Under the pieces are notes generated by a model. That model saw only the letters and a list, made by a program, of their open reading frames with translations, was not told where the DNA came from and did no database searches. A stretch of DNA of 64,000 nt. Origin: Rhododendron vialii (Eukaryota; Streptophyta; Magnoliopsida; Ericales; Ericaceae). Position numbers and translations under genes: made by a program. This document shows, piece after piece, positions 22,722 through 33,900 of this stretch; within the stretch, counting starts at the first letter, position 1; each line of letters opens with the position of its first letter. The DNA lies in NCBI RefSeq assembly GCF_030253575.1, contig NC_080559.1, positions 27,740,501 through 27,804,500 of the forward strand, in the 5' to 3' direction.

Positions 22722-24355
22722 CTACGTCGCAAGTTCCAACTTTCCCTTGTACAACTTCAGTAGCTCGGGAGCTTCTTCCTTGTAACCAATGTTATTAATA
22801 CCGTTCCGTACCGGCCGGTACCGTTTTTGACCAAATCCGGTACCCTACACCTCTAATTTCGTTCCGGCTCAAATACCGGCCGTACTGGTCGGTACCGGCC
22901 GGTACCGGACAGTACCGGACTATTTTTTTTCAAGTACCGGACAATACCGGACGGTACCGGGCAAATACCGGACAGTACCGGGCAAATACCGGACGGTACC
23001 GGACAAATACCGGATTTTTTATTATTTTTATTTTAAAAAAGTGTATATTATACTATAATTTTTTTTTTAAGTAGGAAAATAATACTAATAGCGATCAATC
23101 CGAAACGGTATCCGGTATTTGACCGGTACCGGTACGTACCGTACCAGTAGAAAAACCGGTACCCTGACCGGTACGGTATTCAGAACATTGCTTGTAACGA
23201 ACAACAAACTTCTCTAGGAAATGCGTTTCTCTAGTTACCAGGGTCTTCCAACTAATATCCTTGGTCTTAATTATACCAATGAGAAAGCGGCATCCCTTAT
23301 TGATTGATTCCACAGCTGGCTCTAGAGCTTCCGACCAAGAGCCCTTTCGACAACAAAACTTGAAAAATGGCAAACCTCGGAACAATCCTCTTTTCCAAAC
23401 TCAGTGAAAAGAGTATTGGCCATCTTGCAACCAACGAAGACTCTCACCCGAGTTGATTGATAGCAAAATCCATCACCCGATTGATCTTATCTTTCGATGC
23501 TTTCATACACTCTGGATGCTGCTTAAAAGCTACAAGATTCTCATCCTTAGTCCGATCCCATATCCTATAAACCTCAACCTCTGTCTCCCACGTAGATTTA
23601 CTCAGTCCCCTCAACACATGAACTGCTCTAAAAAAACTCTCTTTTGAAGGATCAAGCCCCTTTTTTTCTACATCCTCCACGATCTTTCGAAAGTCATTGC
23701 TGCGCATCATGAATGGTCTAGGTTGCTTCATCAACGAACTCATTATACGCACATTCGGCACACCGGCGCTTCACGCAAAATTTCAATATTGGGTGTGACA
23801 AGAGTTAGCTCGTCTAACAAAAGAAGCACAGCACAACGTTTAATAGCCGCCACAGCTTTCTCTTCGGATTGAAGCAAATTACTACAGATTAAAAGATGGG
23901 ATGATTACATTTTCCAAGCTTCTACAAGAAAATGGAGATGTAGATACCATCCTGGCAACATCTTTGGCAGAAACGCCTTTAGATTTGAGAAACTCGAATT
24001 TGGGCAAACGGATTTTATTGGGATCGGATAAGAGTAACCGAGGGAACTTTTTAATGAGGTTTGAGATCTGGGTTTTGGTGAATTTATTGTTCATGAAGAA
24101 TGCCAGTACAGAGTCTGGCTTTTCGGGAGATTCGAAATTAACACGCTTTGATGTGGAAATGGCTACTTCTGGAGTAAACCCACATGATTTTATGAGGTAA
24201 GTGACTGTGAATGGGTCTTGATTTGCTGGGTTTGTAAGGGATTTGAGAGATGAGGAAAAGAGGTGGATTTGAAGGAAATGGATATTGTGGGCTCGAGAAG
24301 ATTTAGCAGCACAACTTAAATGGTGCAAAGTGTTCCTAAAGTTAAACTTGATCAT
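22722..24355 (-). pseudogene. mTERF-family (mitochondrial transcription termination factor) pseudogene
   Basis: The N-terminal 157 codons (24355 to 23885) are open: a mitochondrial-type leader, then typical mTERF text (DPFTVTYLIKSCGFTPE, KTQISNLIKKFPRLLLSDP, LPKFEFLKSKGVSAKDVARM). Intact plant homologues continue well past this. Here the frame stops after VIIPSFNL; family sequence resumes in other frames (LLQSEEKAVAAIKR, NIEILREA, then 23761-23444 with VHVLRGLSKSTWETEVEVYR). A TGA at 23444 replaces the Trp of QLGWESS-type sequence, and another shift follows LLSKGLL. The C-terminus is split by a hAT-like MITE (22787-23190): LEKFVVRYK lies on one side and EEAPELLKLYKGKLELAT plus stop (22722) on the other. 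mTERFs act in organelle gene expression; this copy cannot. Confidence 0.9.
22787..23190. mobile_element. hAT-type MITE inserted in the mTERF pseudogene
   Basis: Ends CAATGTTATTAATACCG and, complemented at the right, CAATGTTCTGAATACCG form the inverted repeat. The perfect 8-bp duplication CTTGTAAC flanks it (22779-22786, 23191-23198), the hAT signature. The 404-bp interior is full of TACCGGACGGTACCGG-like words. The same TACCGG-rich text occurs around 18770-18880 as a fragment. Confidence 0.93.
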
Positions 24356-24745
24356 TTGATGATGAAATTCTTAGGAGAAGAAGAGGAACTAACCTGAATT
24401 TCAGATTACCTCAGAATGTGCAAATATTCCCTAAAGCCCTTTTCTTCCATGAACCCTAGAAACCGGATCCGGATCCTCTACGAAGGATTCCTCCCATCGT
24501 GTGAGGGTTTTCACCGCTAGAAACCCTGCAATGGAACGATTTTTTGTAATACCCTCTTATATAATGTGGATACTATGTATGTGTAGGTCTCACATCATAT
24601 GAAAATGGCGTTACAAATAATTGTTGCATTAAAAAATTTCTCGTCTTTGTAAGTCGTTTTTAGCATTAGCTAAAGCTACAAGATTGAGTGACGATTCTTT
24701 CCGCAAGTAGTAGGAGTAAGAATTATGTATTATATGTCATTTTGA

Positions 24746-25422
24746 GTTAATTTTGTTTCTATCTCCTGAATTATTCAAATTTTTGTTATTTCATCATCAA
24801 ATTATAATTAATAAAATGATCTATTTCATCTCTCAACTTCCCAATTGCAACCCATTTAGTTTAATAGAGACAATGGGAGTGCAAATCTTGGACGGAAAAC
24901 AGTTCATATGGCCACCAAACAAAAAGACTATGCCCACATGCCCATTTTGAGGCCCCACATAAACAATTCAAAATGTTCATTAAATTTAAAAATAATTTTT
25001 CGAATGGCCCATTATAAATTAGGTCAATCAGATAACCATAAGTTCTTGATCTAATCTGCTAACTTTTGATTCAGAATTAGAATCCTATTCTGAATGAAAA
25101 GTTAAAAGATTGGATAAAAAACTTGCAGTCATTCGATTGAGCTAATTTTTCTAAGGCTGTTCGAAATATTATTTCAAATTTCTAATGAACATTTTCGGAA
25201 TGTTTGTGTGAGACGCTAAAGTGGGCCTCACAAGCTGTCTGTGTGTGTTGTCTTTTGTTTGGTGGTCACGTTTAATTTTTTCCGTACAAGATTTCGACTC
25301 CCGTCATCTAATAGACCAAATGGATTGTAATTGAAAAGTTGAGAGATGAAATAAATCGTTTTCATAGTTTAGGGATGAAGTAACGAAAATGTGAATATTT
25401 TAGGAATGAAAACGAAATTAAC
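24746..25422. repeat. 677-bp near-complete palindrome (fold-back element)
   Basis: Begins GTTAATTTTGTTTCTATC and ends with the complement GAAAACGAAATTAAC. Matching blocks follow in order on both arms: ATCTATTTCATCTCTCAACT / AGTTGAGAGATGAAATAAAT, GGCCACCAAACAAAAAGAC / TCTTTTGTTTGGTGGTCACG, AATGTTCATTAAA / TTTCTAATGAACATT, and at the centre TTCAGAATTAGAATCCTATTCTGAA. Arms are about 338 bases each with moderate divergence and no real loop. No ORF. It lies just upstream of the mTERF pseudogene start. Confidence 0.82.
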
Positions 25423-25570
25423 TATTACGTTTGTATTTTTCTATGAGTAACTTTTTCTTTTTCTTTTTTTACGGTTATGGATGTCCAGACCAGCTTACGC
25501 GTACTTCAATTTATCCCCTTCCCAATCCAGTCAAATGCAAGACATCCACGTCAGAACTAAGAAATTCATT

Positions 25571-25759
25571 GGCCTTGTTCGTTTAGTAACTTTGGATATT
25601 TTAGTTTTGGTAGTACGTGGAGAGAGAAATAGGGTAATGATTGGAGAGAGATAAATTAAATTAATAATTGGAGAAATAAGGTAATGATTGGAAAAAGATA
25701 TATGATAATGATTGAAAAACAAAGTTAAAACCAAGTAAATATATTAAACGAACAAGGCC
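25571..25759. mobile_element. Tourist/Harbinger-like MITE
   Basis: Ends GGCCTTGTTCGTTTAGTA and TATTAAACGAACAAGGCC are near-exact complements. Flanks read ATT on both sides. GGCC-starting ends and a three-base duplication fit PIF/Harbinger MITEs, although TWA is the usual target. 189 bp. Confidence 0.8.
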
Positions 25760-25794
25760 ATTGACTCTTATTGTAAATAACTTAATGGTAGAGC

Positions 25795-26225
25795 ATAGCC
25801 TTGCCAAGGCTCCTGGCTTCTTCATTATCCTTTATTCTGCCTTGCTGGTTCGCGTTTTTTGAGTCGGGCATCCCTTTACTCCATCGCCTTAGAAAGACAA
25901 TGGCGGGATGGGAGCTCTTGTTTGTTCTGGAAACACGTCTTCCTATTCTATCTTTTCTCGAATCTCCTTTTCACGGAACAAATAGAAGCTCGAGAAGGAG
26001 AATCGAAGCAAATTCACCAACCAACCGGACTACCTTTCCAATGCTACAGGAGAAGCTCCAGCAAACAAATACATCTAGGAGGATACACCAGCTCCAGCAA
26101 ACAAACAAGCTATCATGCATGCGTTAGACGAAGGATCCATTACTTTATCGAGCTCATGAAACTTGCCTTCGTGTATTCCTTCGCCGCCCCTCTGAAGAAG
26201 ATTACTAATATTTTCGGATAATATT
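25795..26225. other. Base-balanced segment of possible organellar origin
   Basis: Unlike its AT-rich neighbours, this stretch is even in composition and resembles plant mitochondrial intergenic DNA in style (for example GAAGCTCGAGAAGGAGAATC). It holds two overlapping ORFs of 108 and 120 codons with no domain I recognise. It also contains the repeat shared with mL43 intron 2. Origin is a guess; a database search would decide. Confidence 0.3.
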
Positions 26226-27860
26226 AAGAGAGTATAAACTACTACTAAGATGGGCAGTGTTGGATCTAAAAATTTCTACAGAGGGGTCACCCCTTAAGGA
26301 CTGGCCTTATTTGTTTAAAAGTCGTAGGTGAATTCACATCAATTTTTATTTTTTAATTCAAAAATGAATATATATATACATCAAATATTTTTCTTGTTAG
26401 TGTTACGGAGTAGTTAATTTTGAGCTTGTAGAAAAAATAAAAATTGTTAACGAAAATAAGTATTTTTTTTAAAAAAAATTACGTAAAACTTATAGTTATA
26501 CTAATTGATTTGCGTGGCAAATGACATAATTGTAAATGACTTTGTGGTACCAATGCTACATGAGTGCGGGTTCGAGGCCCACTCAAAATTTCAAGGAGGG
26601 GTGTTTTTTTTGAACCATTGAAACACACAAAAAGAAAAAAGAAAAATATTGATGCCAGGATTTGAACTCCCGTCACACATGAGAAGGCAAGACGTCTTAC
26701 CACCAGAACCATCGATCTGATTTAGTGATTTTTGGGATATTTTATATATACTACTTATCTGAACTTGGTAGTCCTTCTTTGGGGCCCAATTTTCAAAGGG
26801 GTCACGCATGCCTACACTGAATCTGCCCCTAAAGATAAGAATTCAGACTTTTTTTTACTACGGGAGGTTTTATTTTCCTCTTGATTTGAGTTTTGGGCGT
26901 CGGTTTATATATTGCGTCATCCTTCCCACACTCTGCATCCAAATAAATCCAAACAAGAGGTTCTGCATTTCAATGTATCAAATCCTTCCAGTGTTCTTTT
27001 TTGTTTTCTCGATTCACGGCCATACAGTCTAAAAGCCACCTAGCTAGTATATTTCTTTTCCCAATCCTTTTTGACCTCTTACTAAATTCATTTGGTTTAA
27101 GAGTTATGATATTTCATGGGACCTATTAGAACGCACCATCCTTAAAAAAAAAAAAAAAAAAACCATTTCGGATTAATTAATTACGTGGACCAAACCTAAA
27201 TAAAATTTTCCCGGGTAACGGAAATCTAATTCATAGGAAATGAGGTGTAAAAGTTTGTATGAGGTGGGTCACGTCTATGGTAATTAAGTTTTGTAATGTA
27301 GCAAAATTGTTTAAATGCCATACCATATAAATATGGGCTTTAAAGAGCCAGAGAATTCATTTAATTATTTTCCATAAAAGGCAGAGCAACACATTACCAA
27401 AAAAAAACATAAAAGGCAAAGTAACTCGATTCTAACAATCGAAGCATACAGGAGAAAGCCATCTGGATATAATTAAGATGTACAGAAGTGATATTTTTGT
27501 ATAGCCATAAAATGTGTATGCTAATTTGATTGGAATTGAATAATCAAATAGTGGCGACGGATGCATAAATTTTACCTAAAAAGAGGATGCATAATTAGAT
27601 TTACTAAAATTTGGAACGACCAAAATATCATAGCCTGTAAAAGTGTGTGTGTGTGTGTGTGTGTGTGTTTTTTACGTTCTCAAAACTTTGGAGGAGCCAT
27701 ATGCCATTTCCGCTCCCATGCATAATTAATTTATGACTACTTTCAATTGAGAAAAACTTTGTCACGGCCATCAATATACTTTACGGCGCTAAATCATGCA
27801 TGTTCAAAAATATTTTGGACGGTCTGGATTTTAAAAAAAAACACTATTTGTAGGAAGAGG
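26226..27860. other. Intergenic DNA with tRNA-like fragment
   Basis: No gene recognised. Around 26650-26715 the minus strand contains GATGGTTCTGGTGGTAAGAC and GGAGTTCAAATCC, spaced like Pol III A and B boxes, perhaps a tRNA-derived remnant. A (GT)n run of about 25 bases lies at 27642-27668, and poly-A tracts near 27147. Confidence 0.4.
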
Positions 27861-28530
27861 TTTTTTTTTTAAATCTGAACGATTGATTGCCGAAATGGAC
27901 GGCTTAGAGTGCGCGGAGCCGTGAATAAGTTTCTCTCTTTTCAATTCGTTTATCGATTTCTCGCGATTATATCACTACAGTAGTTGGTAGTTAGACATAT
28001 ATTGTTGACCTTTGCCAATGCCAAGAGTACAAAGAGTATGTGGAGGCTCTTCAGAACAAAGAGTACAAAGAGTTTTTTTTTTTTTAAAATCCGGATCCGG
28101 ACCATTAATTGCCGAAATGGACGGCTGAGATTGCGCGGAACCGTGAGCCGCGAATAAGTTTCTCTCTTTTCAATTCATTTATCAATTTCTCACGATTATA
28201 TCACTACAACAGTTGGTAGTTAGACATATATTGTTGACTTTTTTTTTTTTTTTTGCTCGGCAAACGAAATTTTTTATTCACTCAAAGAAGGTACATTGAG
28301 AAAACAAAAACACGAAAAAGAAAAATTGCTTAGACTTCATCCAACAGATAGTTGGACAATACCTCACCAAAGATACCGCTAAATCCTTAGCTTCCGAATA
28401 CCATTCAAAAAACCTTTGAACTCCTCCACCGTTTATAATTTAATCTCAAACTTTGACTTCATCCATATATTGTTGACCTTTGCCAATGCCAAGAGTACAA
28501 AGAGTATGTGGAGGCTCTTCAGAACAAACT
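27861..28530. repeat. Tandem duplication (about 210 bp) with a LINE tail in copy two
   Basis: Copy one (about 27861-28072) and copy two (28073-28238 plus 28464-28530) share GCCGAAATGGACGGCT, AATAAGTTTCTCTCTTTTCA, GTTGGTAGTTAGACATATAT and GTACAAAGAGTATGTGGAGG. Copy two is interrupted by the LINE fragment at 28239-28463. Confidence 0.8.
28239..28463 (-). mobile_element. 5'-truncated LINE tail with 14-bp target-site duplication
   Basis: A T-run followed by GCTCGGCAAACGAAATTTTT is a LINE poly-A end on the minus strand. CATATATTGTTGAC is present exactly at 28225-28238 and 28464-28477, a clear target-site duplication. 225 bp, no ORF. Confidence 0.85.
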
Positions 28531-28894
28531 CATGGTTTTTTTTTATTTTTTGGATAATCGAATATCCAAGTCAGCTTACCCGCATTCTGACTAAAGAACG
28601 GACCCATGTTGATCATAAGTAGCCTTATCCCATGTTGGTCATTAGCAGCCTTATCCCCTCGAGGAATCTAAAATACAAAACGATTTCATGCATCCACAAA
28701 TAGGCTCTTCAGATCAAACTCGTGTTTTTTTTTTTTTTGAATAACCGAATGTCTGAGTCAACTTACCCGCACTCTGACTAAAGAACGGACCCATGTTGCA
28801 TGGTCATTAGTTGCCTTATCCCATGTTGGTCATTAGTAGCCTTATCCCCACGAGGAATCTAAAATACAAAACGATTTCATGGATCCACAAATAG
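28512..28894. repeat. 190-bp tandem duplication
   Basis: Two copies (28512-28701 and 28702-28894) share AGGCTCTTCAGA, CTGACTAAAGAACGGACCCA, TTATCCCATGTTGGTCATTA and CTAAAATACAAAACGATTTC. They directly follow the duplication at 27861-28530. Confidence 0.8.
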
Positions 28895-30716
28895 TTTGAC
28901 TAAAACACAAAAGTACTAGTATATTCTTAGGTATCACACTTATCTCCAATTTGTTTCTTTCTTTTCTTGTGGCTTTTATCTCTTTAATTAAGAGTACGTA
29001 CGTGGAGACCATCAGAAGAGGGCTCCATGCATGTCATTCATCATCCCGTTATCCCTACAGGAATCTAAGATACGAAAACGATTTTGTGCCTTTTCAACTT
29101 ATTGACTGATGAGGAGATAGAGAGATAAGCAGGCCATTTATCTGCATTCACATTTTAAACCCACTTGTTTTAATTAAAGGTCGTGGTTAATGATGTTTTT
29201 GAACTACTAATTTTGACCATTATTATCAACAAATCTCTACTTTGATTGCACTAAGTTGTCTTAAAACGAGTTTGCATGGGATGGATGGTGGTTTTAGAGA
29301 AACTGTGGACCCTGAAATAGAGCCATGCGTGGGCCCAGGAACCTGGTTTTCGAATATGGCGTTTGTGGGGACAATAAATGTAGGGATTAGGCTTACTTCA
29401 TCGGACCCTTGTGAGCCTTGTCTCAACCAATTAAATGTGCCCTAACACATAGTACTGTGAAACTAAATTTACTACTGTAATTAACTCCACTACAGTTTTT
29501 TTTATTTTTATAATGCAAGGTGTTTCAAGTCAGTTTGCTAGCACTTTGGATTAACTCCACTAATATTGACAGTCGATTCTAAAATACAAATAAGAAATAA
29601 GAAATTAGTGTAGCGAAATGCAATCTTGGATGGGATTAGGAAACATAAAATTGGAGTAACATGTATTTGGTTTGCTTAGTTTCTTTGTCATTCAACTCTT
29701 TATTGGGTGTTTTTTCTTTTTCGTTCTCGATGTACCCTTTTATCGAGTTCTATTAATAAATCTATCTTTTGTCAATAAACAAAAAGAAACAAGGAATTAG
29801 AAGCGTCTTTAATTGATGAAAATAATACAAAATTATTGTAGGTGTATTTTGACCCTTCAATTAGGAAGCTTTTCAATTTGTGTCCATTTTATTTGATTGT
29901 GTGAGTATGGTAATTACTAGCAATTAAGTTTATCCATGTATAATAATATTTCAATTAGAGAAGTCAAACAAGAACGAATCGATGCCACGACATGCGTCGT
30001 ATCACAAAGTGTCGTTTCGAGTTTTGCCATTCCGCCGACAATCCGTACATGTCGTATTGTCATGTAACAACAACCGTGTCAATAAGCGAGTGCCGCGGAA
30101 TTTTGTTGTACGAGGTTCTGACTTCTGCCATTATACCGACAATCCGTACATGTCGTATAAGGACAACCTCGTCAATAGCATTAAGTGCCTCGAATATATC
30201 AAACTACAAAACCGGTCTAACTGTATTTTTGTCGATCTTAATTCAAATTAAAATCTATGAACACATTTCAAAAAAAGGATAAAAATAGAGATTAACTTGT
30301 ACAAAAGTGAGAAAACCCTAATACCAACTTGCTGATTTCTCTACTCCAAGAGTTCATAGTGATTGGCAACAGAACCCTAATAACTCATTCCAGCTTAACC
30401 TCAATAGTCCCTTCATATATTGAAAAGCTACCAAGGCCAATTATTATTATTATTATTTTTTGAAAGACTCAAAATGTAGAAAAGGAGAGAAACATAGAAA
30501 ATATGCATTAAATTAAAAGATACGACAGATAATGTGATTTTCCAATTAAAGAATCCAATGTATGAACATTCTATCTATACGGCTTGGTGCTTTAATGTCA
30601 TAGCTAGGACTACCCTTTTTTCTAAGTTAATGACACAACTGTGAACCAAAAAAGTTGTGGTTTTTCGAAATTAAAAACACTCTCAAGAGGTGAAAAATCT
30701 CTCGAAATCTATAAGC

Positions 30717-30719
<3 letters not shown>
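28895..30719. other. Intergenic region upstream of the response regulator
   Basis: No gene. A roughly 101-bp tandem duplication at about 29990-30190 repeats CCGACAATCCGTACATGTCG (30035 and 30136), a word with internal CGACATG/CATGTCG symmetry. ORFs of about 90 codons across it come from the duplication. Confidence 0.5.

Positions 30720-30759
<40 letters not shown>
30720..30759. repeat. (CT)n microsatellite in the response-regulator promoter/leader region
   Basis: An uninterrupted CT run about 200 bases before the start codon. A TATA-like ATATATATAG lies at 30900-30910, about 45 bases before the ATG at 30954, so the CT run is probably promoter rather than leader. Confidence 0.85.
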
Positions 30760-30761
<2 letters not shown>

Positions 30762-30953
30762 GACCACTTTTCTGCTGCCCTAAAACAGCTCATGACACTT
30801 GGTGGTATTCTCTGATCTCTTTGCATTCGCCATTGAGTCATTTTTTGGAGCTTGTGACAACCTGCTCATATCTCTAAAGTTGACTCAAGCTTGTTTTCAC
30901 ATATATATAGCCCTAGTTGTATCTAACTAGCTGCTCCATTGTTACAAGTAAAA

Positions 30954-33900
30954 ATGGCTGGTGAGATGGTCACACCAAACCAATCGTCCCAAACCAGTGG
31001 AAAGCCCATGGGATCGATCAGCGTCTTGGTTGTGGACGATGATACCACATGCCTCGCCATTGTTTCTGCCATACTCAAATCATGGCAATATGAAGGTACC
31101 AATAGATAACATTTGTTTTTTTTGGGTGTTTTTTGTTAACTTATGTGTTAAAGATCTTTCATTTTGTACAAGCTTTGGATTAAATTTTTTTTTTCTGTAA
31201 TAGATCTATTTATTTTCTTCCTGGTAATTTTTGACAGAAGAATTAAGAAGTAGAAATGAGAGATAAATCGTCACAACATCCTTCAAATTTACGCGGGAAA
31301 AAAGAGACCGCGTCTCATCTTAACGCCGGTTAACTCTGTTATTTCGCCACGTTTCCTTATAAGTTCATTTGCATGTAGATCTATTTCTTTGTTCATCAAT
31401 TGAAACAAACTGAAACCTCGTTGTTTGTCGTTGATAATTCGTATGTAATCGCAAATTACATCCTCATGAAGATGCATTTTGATATATAGCAACTATTTTT
31501 CATGAGAGTGTACACATTTGGTAATAGTTATTTGTCTTTTGGATTCAAAATCATCGAAGAAACTTAAGTTGAGGCGATATCAAAGAGAATCTAGTTGCAT
31601 GCGACTCAAGATCTTGACGTACATTTAGATCTCTAACATTTTTTTTCGTTTCTTGTCTATGGAACATAATAAACTTCGTAATTCATCGCATTTTTTGAGC
31701 TTCTGAGGAGCGTGTATTTTAAATTTTGGGTTCCTAGGAATTTTTACGCGGTATCATTTGTAATTTATTATTTGGTAAAATAACGAAATACTCATTAAGT
31801 TCTTAGTGCATGCATGGTTAGATTCGGTCATTATCACTTACCAAATCGCGATTGTTCTCCAACAACAGTTGTGACGGTTAAGCATGCAATTGAAGCGTTG
31901 TGCACCCTACAAGTTACGGGAGGCGCTTTCGATCTTGTCGTGATAGATGTGCATATGCCCGACATGAATGGATTTGAATTGCAAAAGAAAATCGATGAAG
32001 AATACAATTTACCTGTTGTTTGTAAGTATCGTTTCAATTATTTCCTTTTCTATTTAAAACCTCTTGTTGCCGTACAGTTAATTATCAAGCCTTTCTGGCT
32101 ATCCTTTTTTTCCAAATTGGATCTTCACCCCCCAAAAAAATTCAATTAGCATCAACATGCGAATTTCTACCGCTGCAATTTCAAAATTTTAGCGACTAAT
32201 TCTTTGCCGCGTCGTTGTCCTCATTTTCTAGTCTTGATAAATTATTTGAAGATTTTAAATATAGCAAATAGATATAGAAACTATAACCTTTCGATATATG
32301 GTTTCTAGACTATTTATACCCTCGTCGATTTTTTCAAACTTTATTGTTTGTAAATTGTGGTGCGTTTGCAGAGATTAATAAAATTTTCTTTTGCCGATTT
32401 AAAAAAAAAACCTGTGGTGCGTTTGGTATAAGTTTGTTTACAATGCAGTTATGTCAGCTGATGACCAAGAGAGTGTCATATTAAGGGGACTACAAAGTGG
32501 AGCTGCATTTTTCTTAGTGAAGCCAATATCCCCAAATGACCTAAAAAATTTGTGGCAATACGCGGTTGCGAAGAAGAAGCCCAAATCAGCCCATATCGAG
32601 GTGATCGAAAGTGCACGAGAGACATCAAAAACTGATAAACGACCTAGCTCCCCTACCAATGTATTCTTACATCCCACAGCTTCGGCAGGTCGCTTAGCCC
32701 CGTTCAGCAAAGGCCCCGATCATTCCCTAGTTCAAGAAACATCTGAAAATGAGAAAGGTTCCAACGGAGAAGTAGGGTCAGGATTGTCGTTAAGGAATGA
32801 AGATCGAAGAAACACAAGGGATTCGAAGAGAAAGTCCCCGGCAACTGTTGAAGAGGGGGAAAATGAGGATGATTCTGGTAACCCGAAAAAGACGAAGATT
32901 GTTTGGACAAATGCCCTTCACAACCAGTTCTTGGAGGCTATTCGATGTGTAGGCATTGAAAGTAAGCTTCTTCTTTTTTTCAAATTATTATAGCGAATTG
33001 GTTTTTTCAATTTTTTCTCTTTTATTTTCTTGTTGACATACTACTTTTTGATGGTCGTTCTCTTCTTTCATTTTTTTTTTATTTCTCGAATTTTTTTTCT
33101 GTTCAATTTAATGTGATCCAGGGGCCGTTCCGAAGAAAATTCTAGAGCTCATGAACGTTCCGGGATTAACCAGAGAAAATATAGCCAGTCATTTGCAGGT
33201 TTGTTACTTTCATCCCCTCTAAATTATTAGGGTTTAAAATGCCACTTTTGGAATGTGACTCAATTGTTCCAACACATGGATAACATAAATGCTATGTGCA
33301 CAACCTATACAACGGTTGTGTAACTATTTATGGCCTTCTAGATGTATTTTCGACGATCTAGATTTCATAAAACTCTTTCAAGGAAAAAGTTAAATTTTTC
33401 CGAGGAAGAATTTTCGACGATATAGATTTTATGGACAAGAAGTAATTTTGGTAAAAATTATAGCATTCTAGGTTACATTGCTTGCTTACCTCACTCGTTT
33501 CACGTACATTGCATGGGGTCATCCACAGCTTTCATGACTATTAATTTGCCAATTTTGGTGTTCCATTTTTACCAAAATTACTTCTTATCCTTAAAGTTAG
33601 ATGCATGACATTCAGAAATCCTATTTGCACCGATCCAAAGTGTAGGGAAACGGTACCGACCACCGCGCGCGGCCGTCTCCGGCCACCGGACGGCCGATCC
33701 GAGCCGTCCAAAATTTTTTTTAAAAAAAACCGAGGGGCCCAACGCGGGAATCAACGGCATCTGATTTGTGTAGGGTGCTTGATCTAGATACCCTATTTTT
33801 CGTGTATATATACCTCGGTTTTTTTTTTAAAAAAATTTTGGACGGCTCGGATCGGCCGTCCGGTGGCCGGAGACGGCCGCACGCGGCGGTCGGTACCGTT

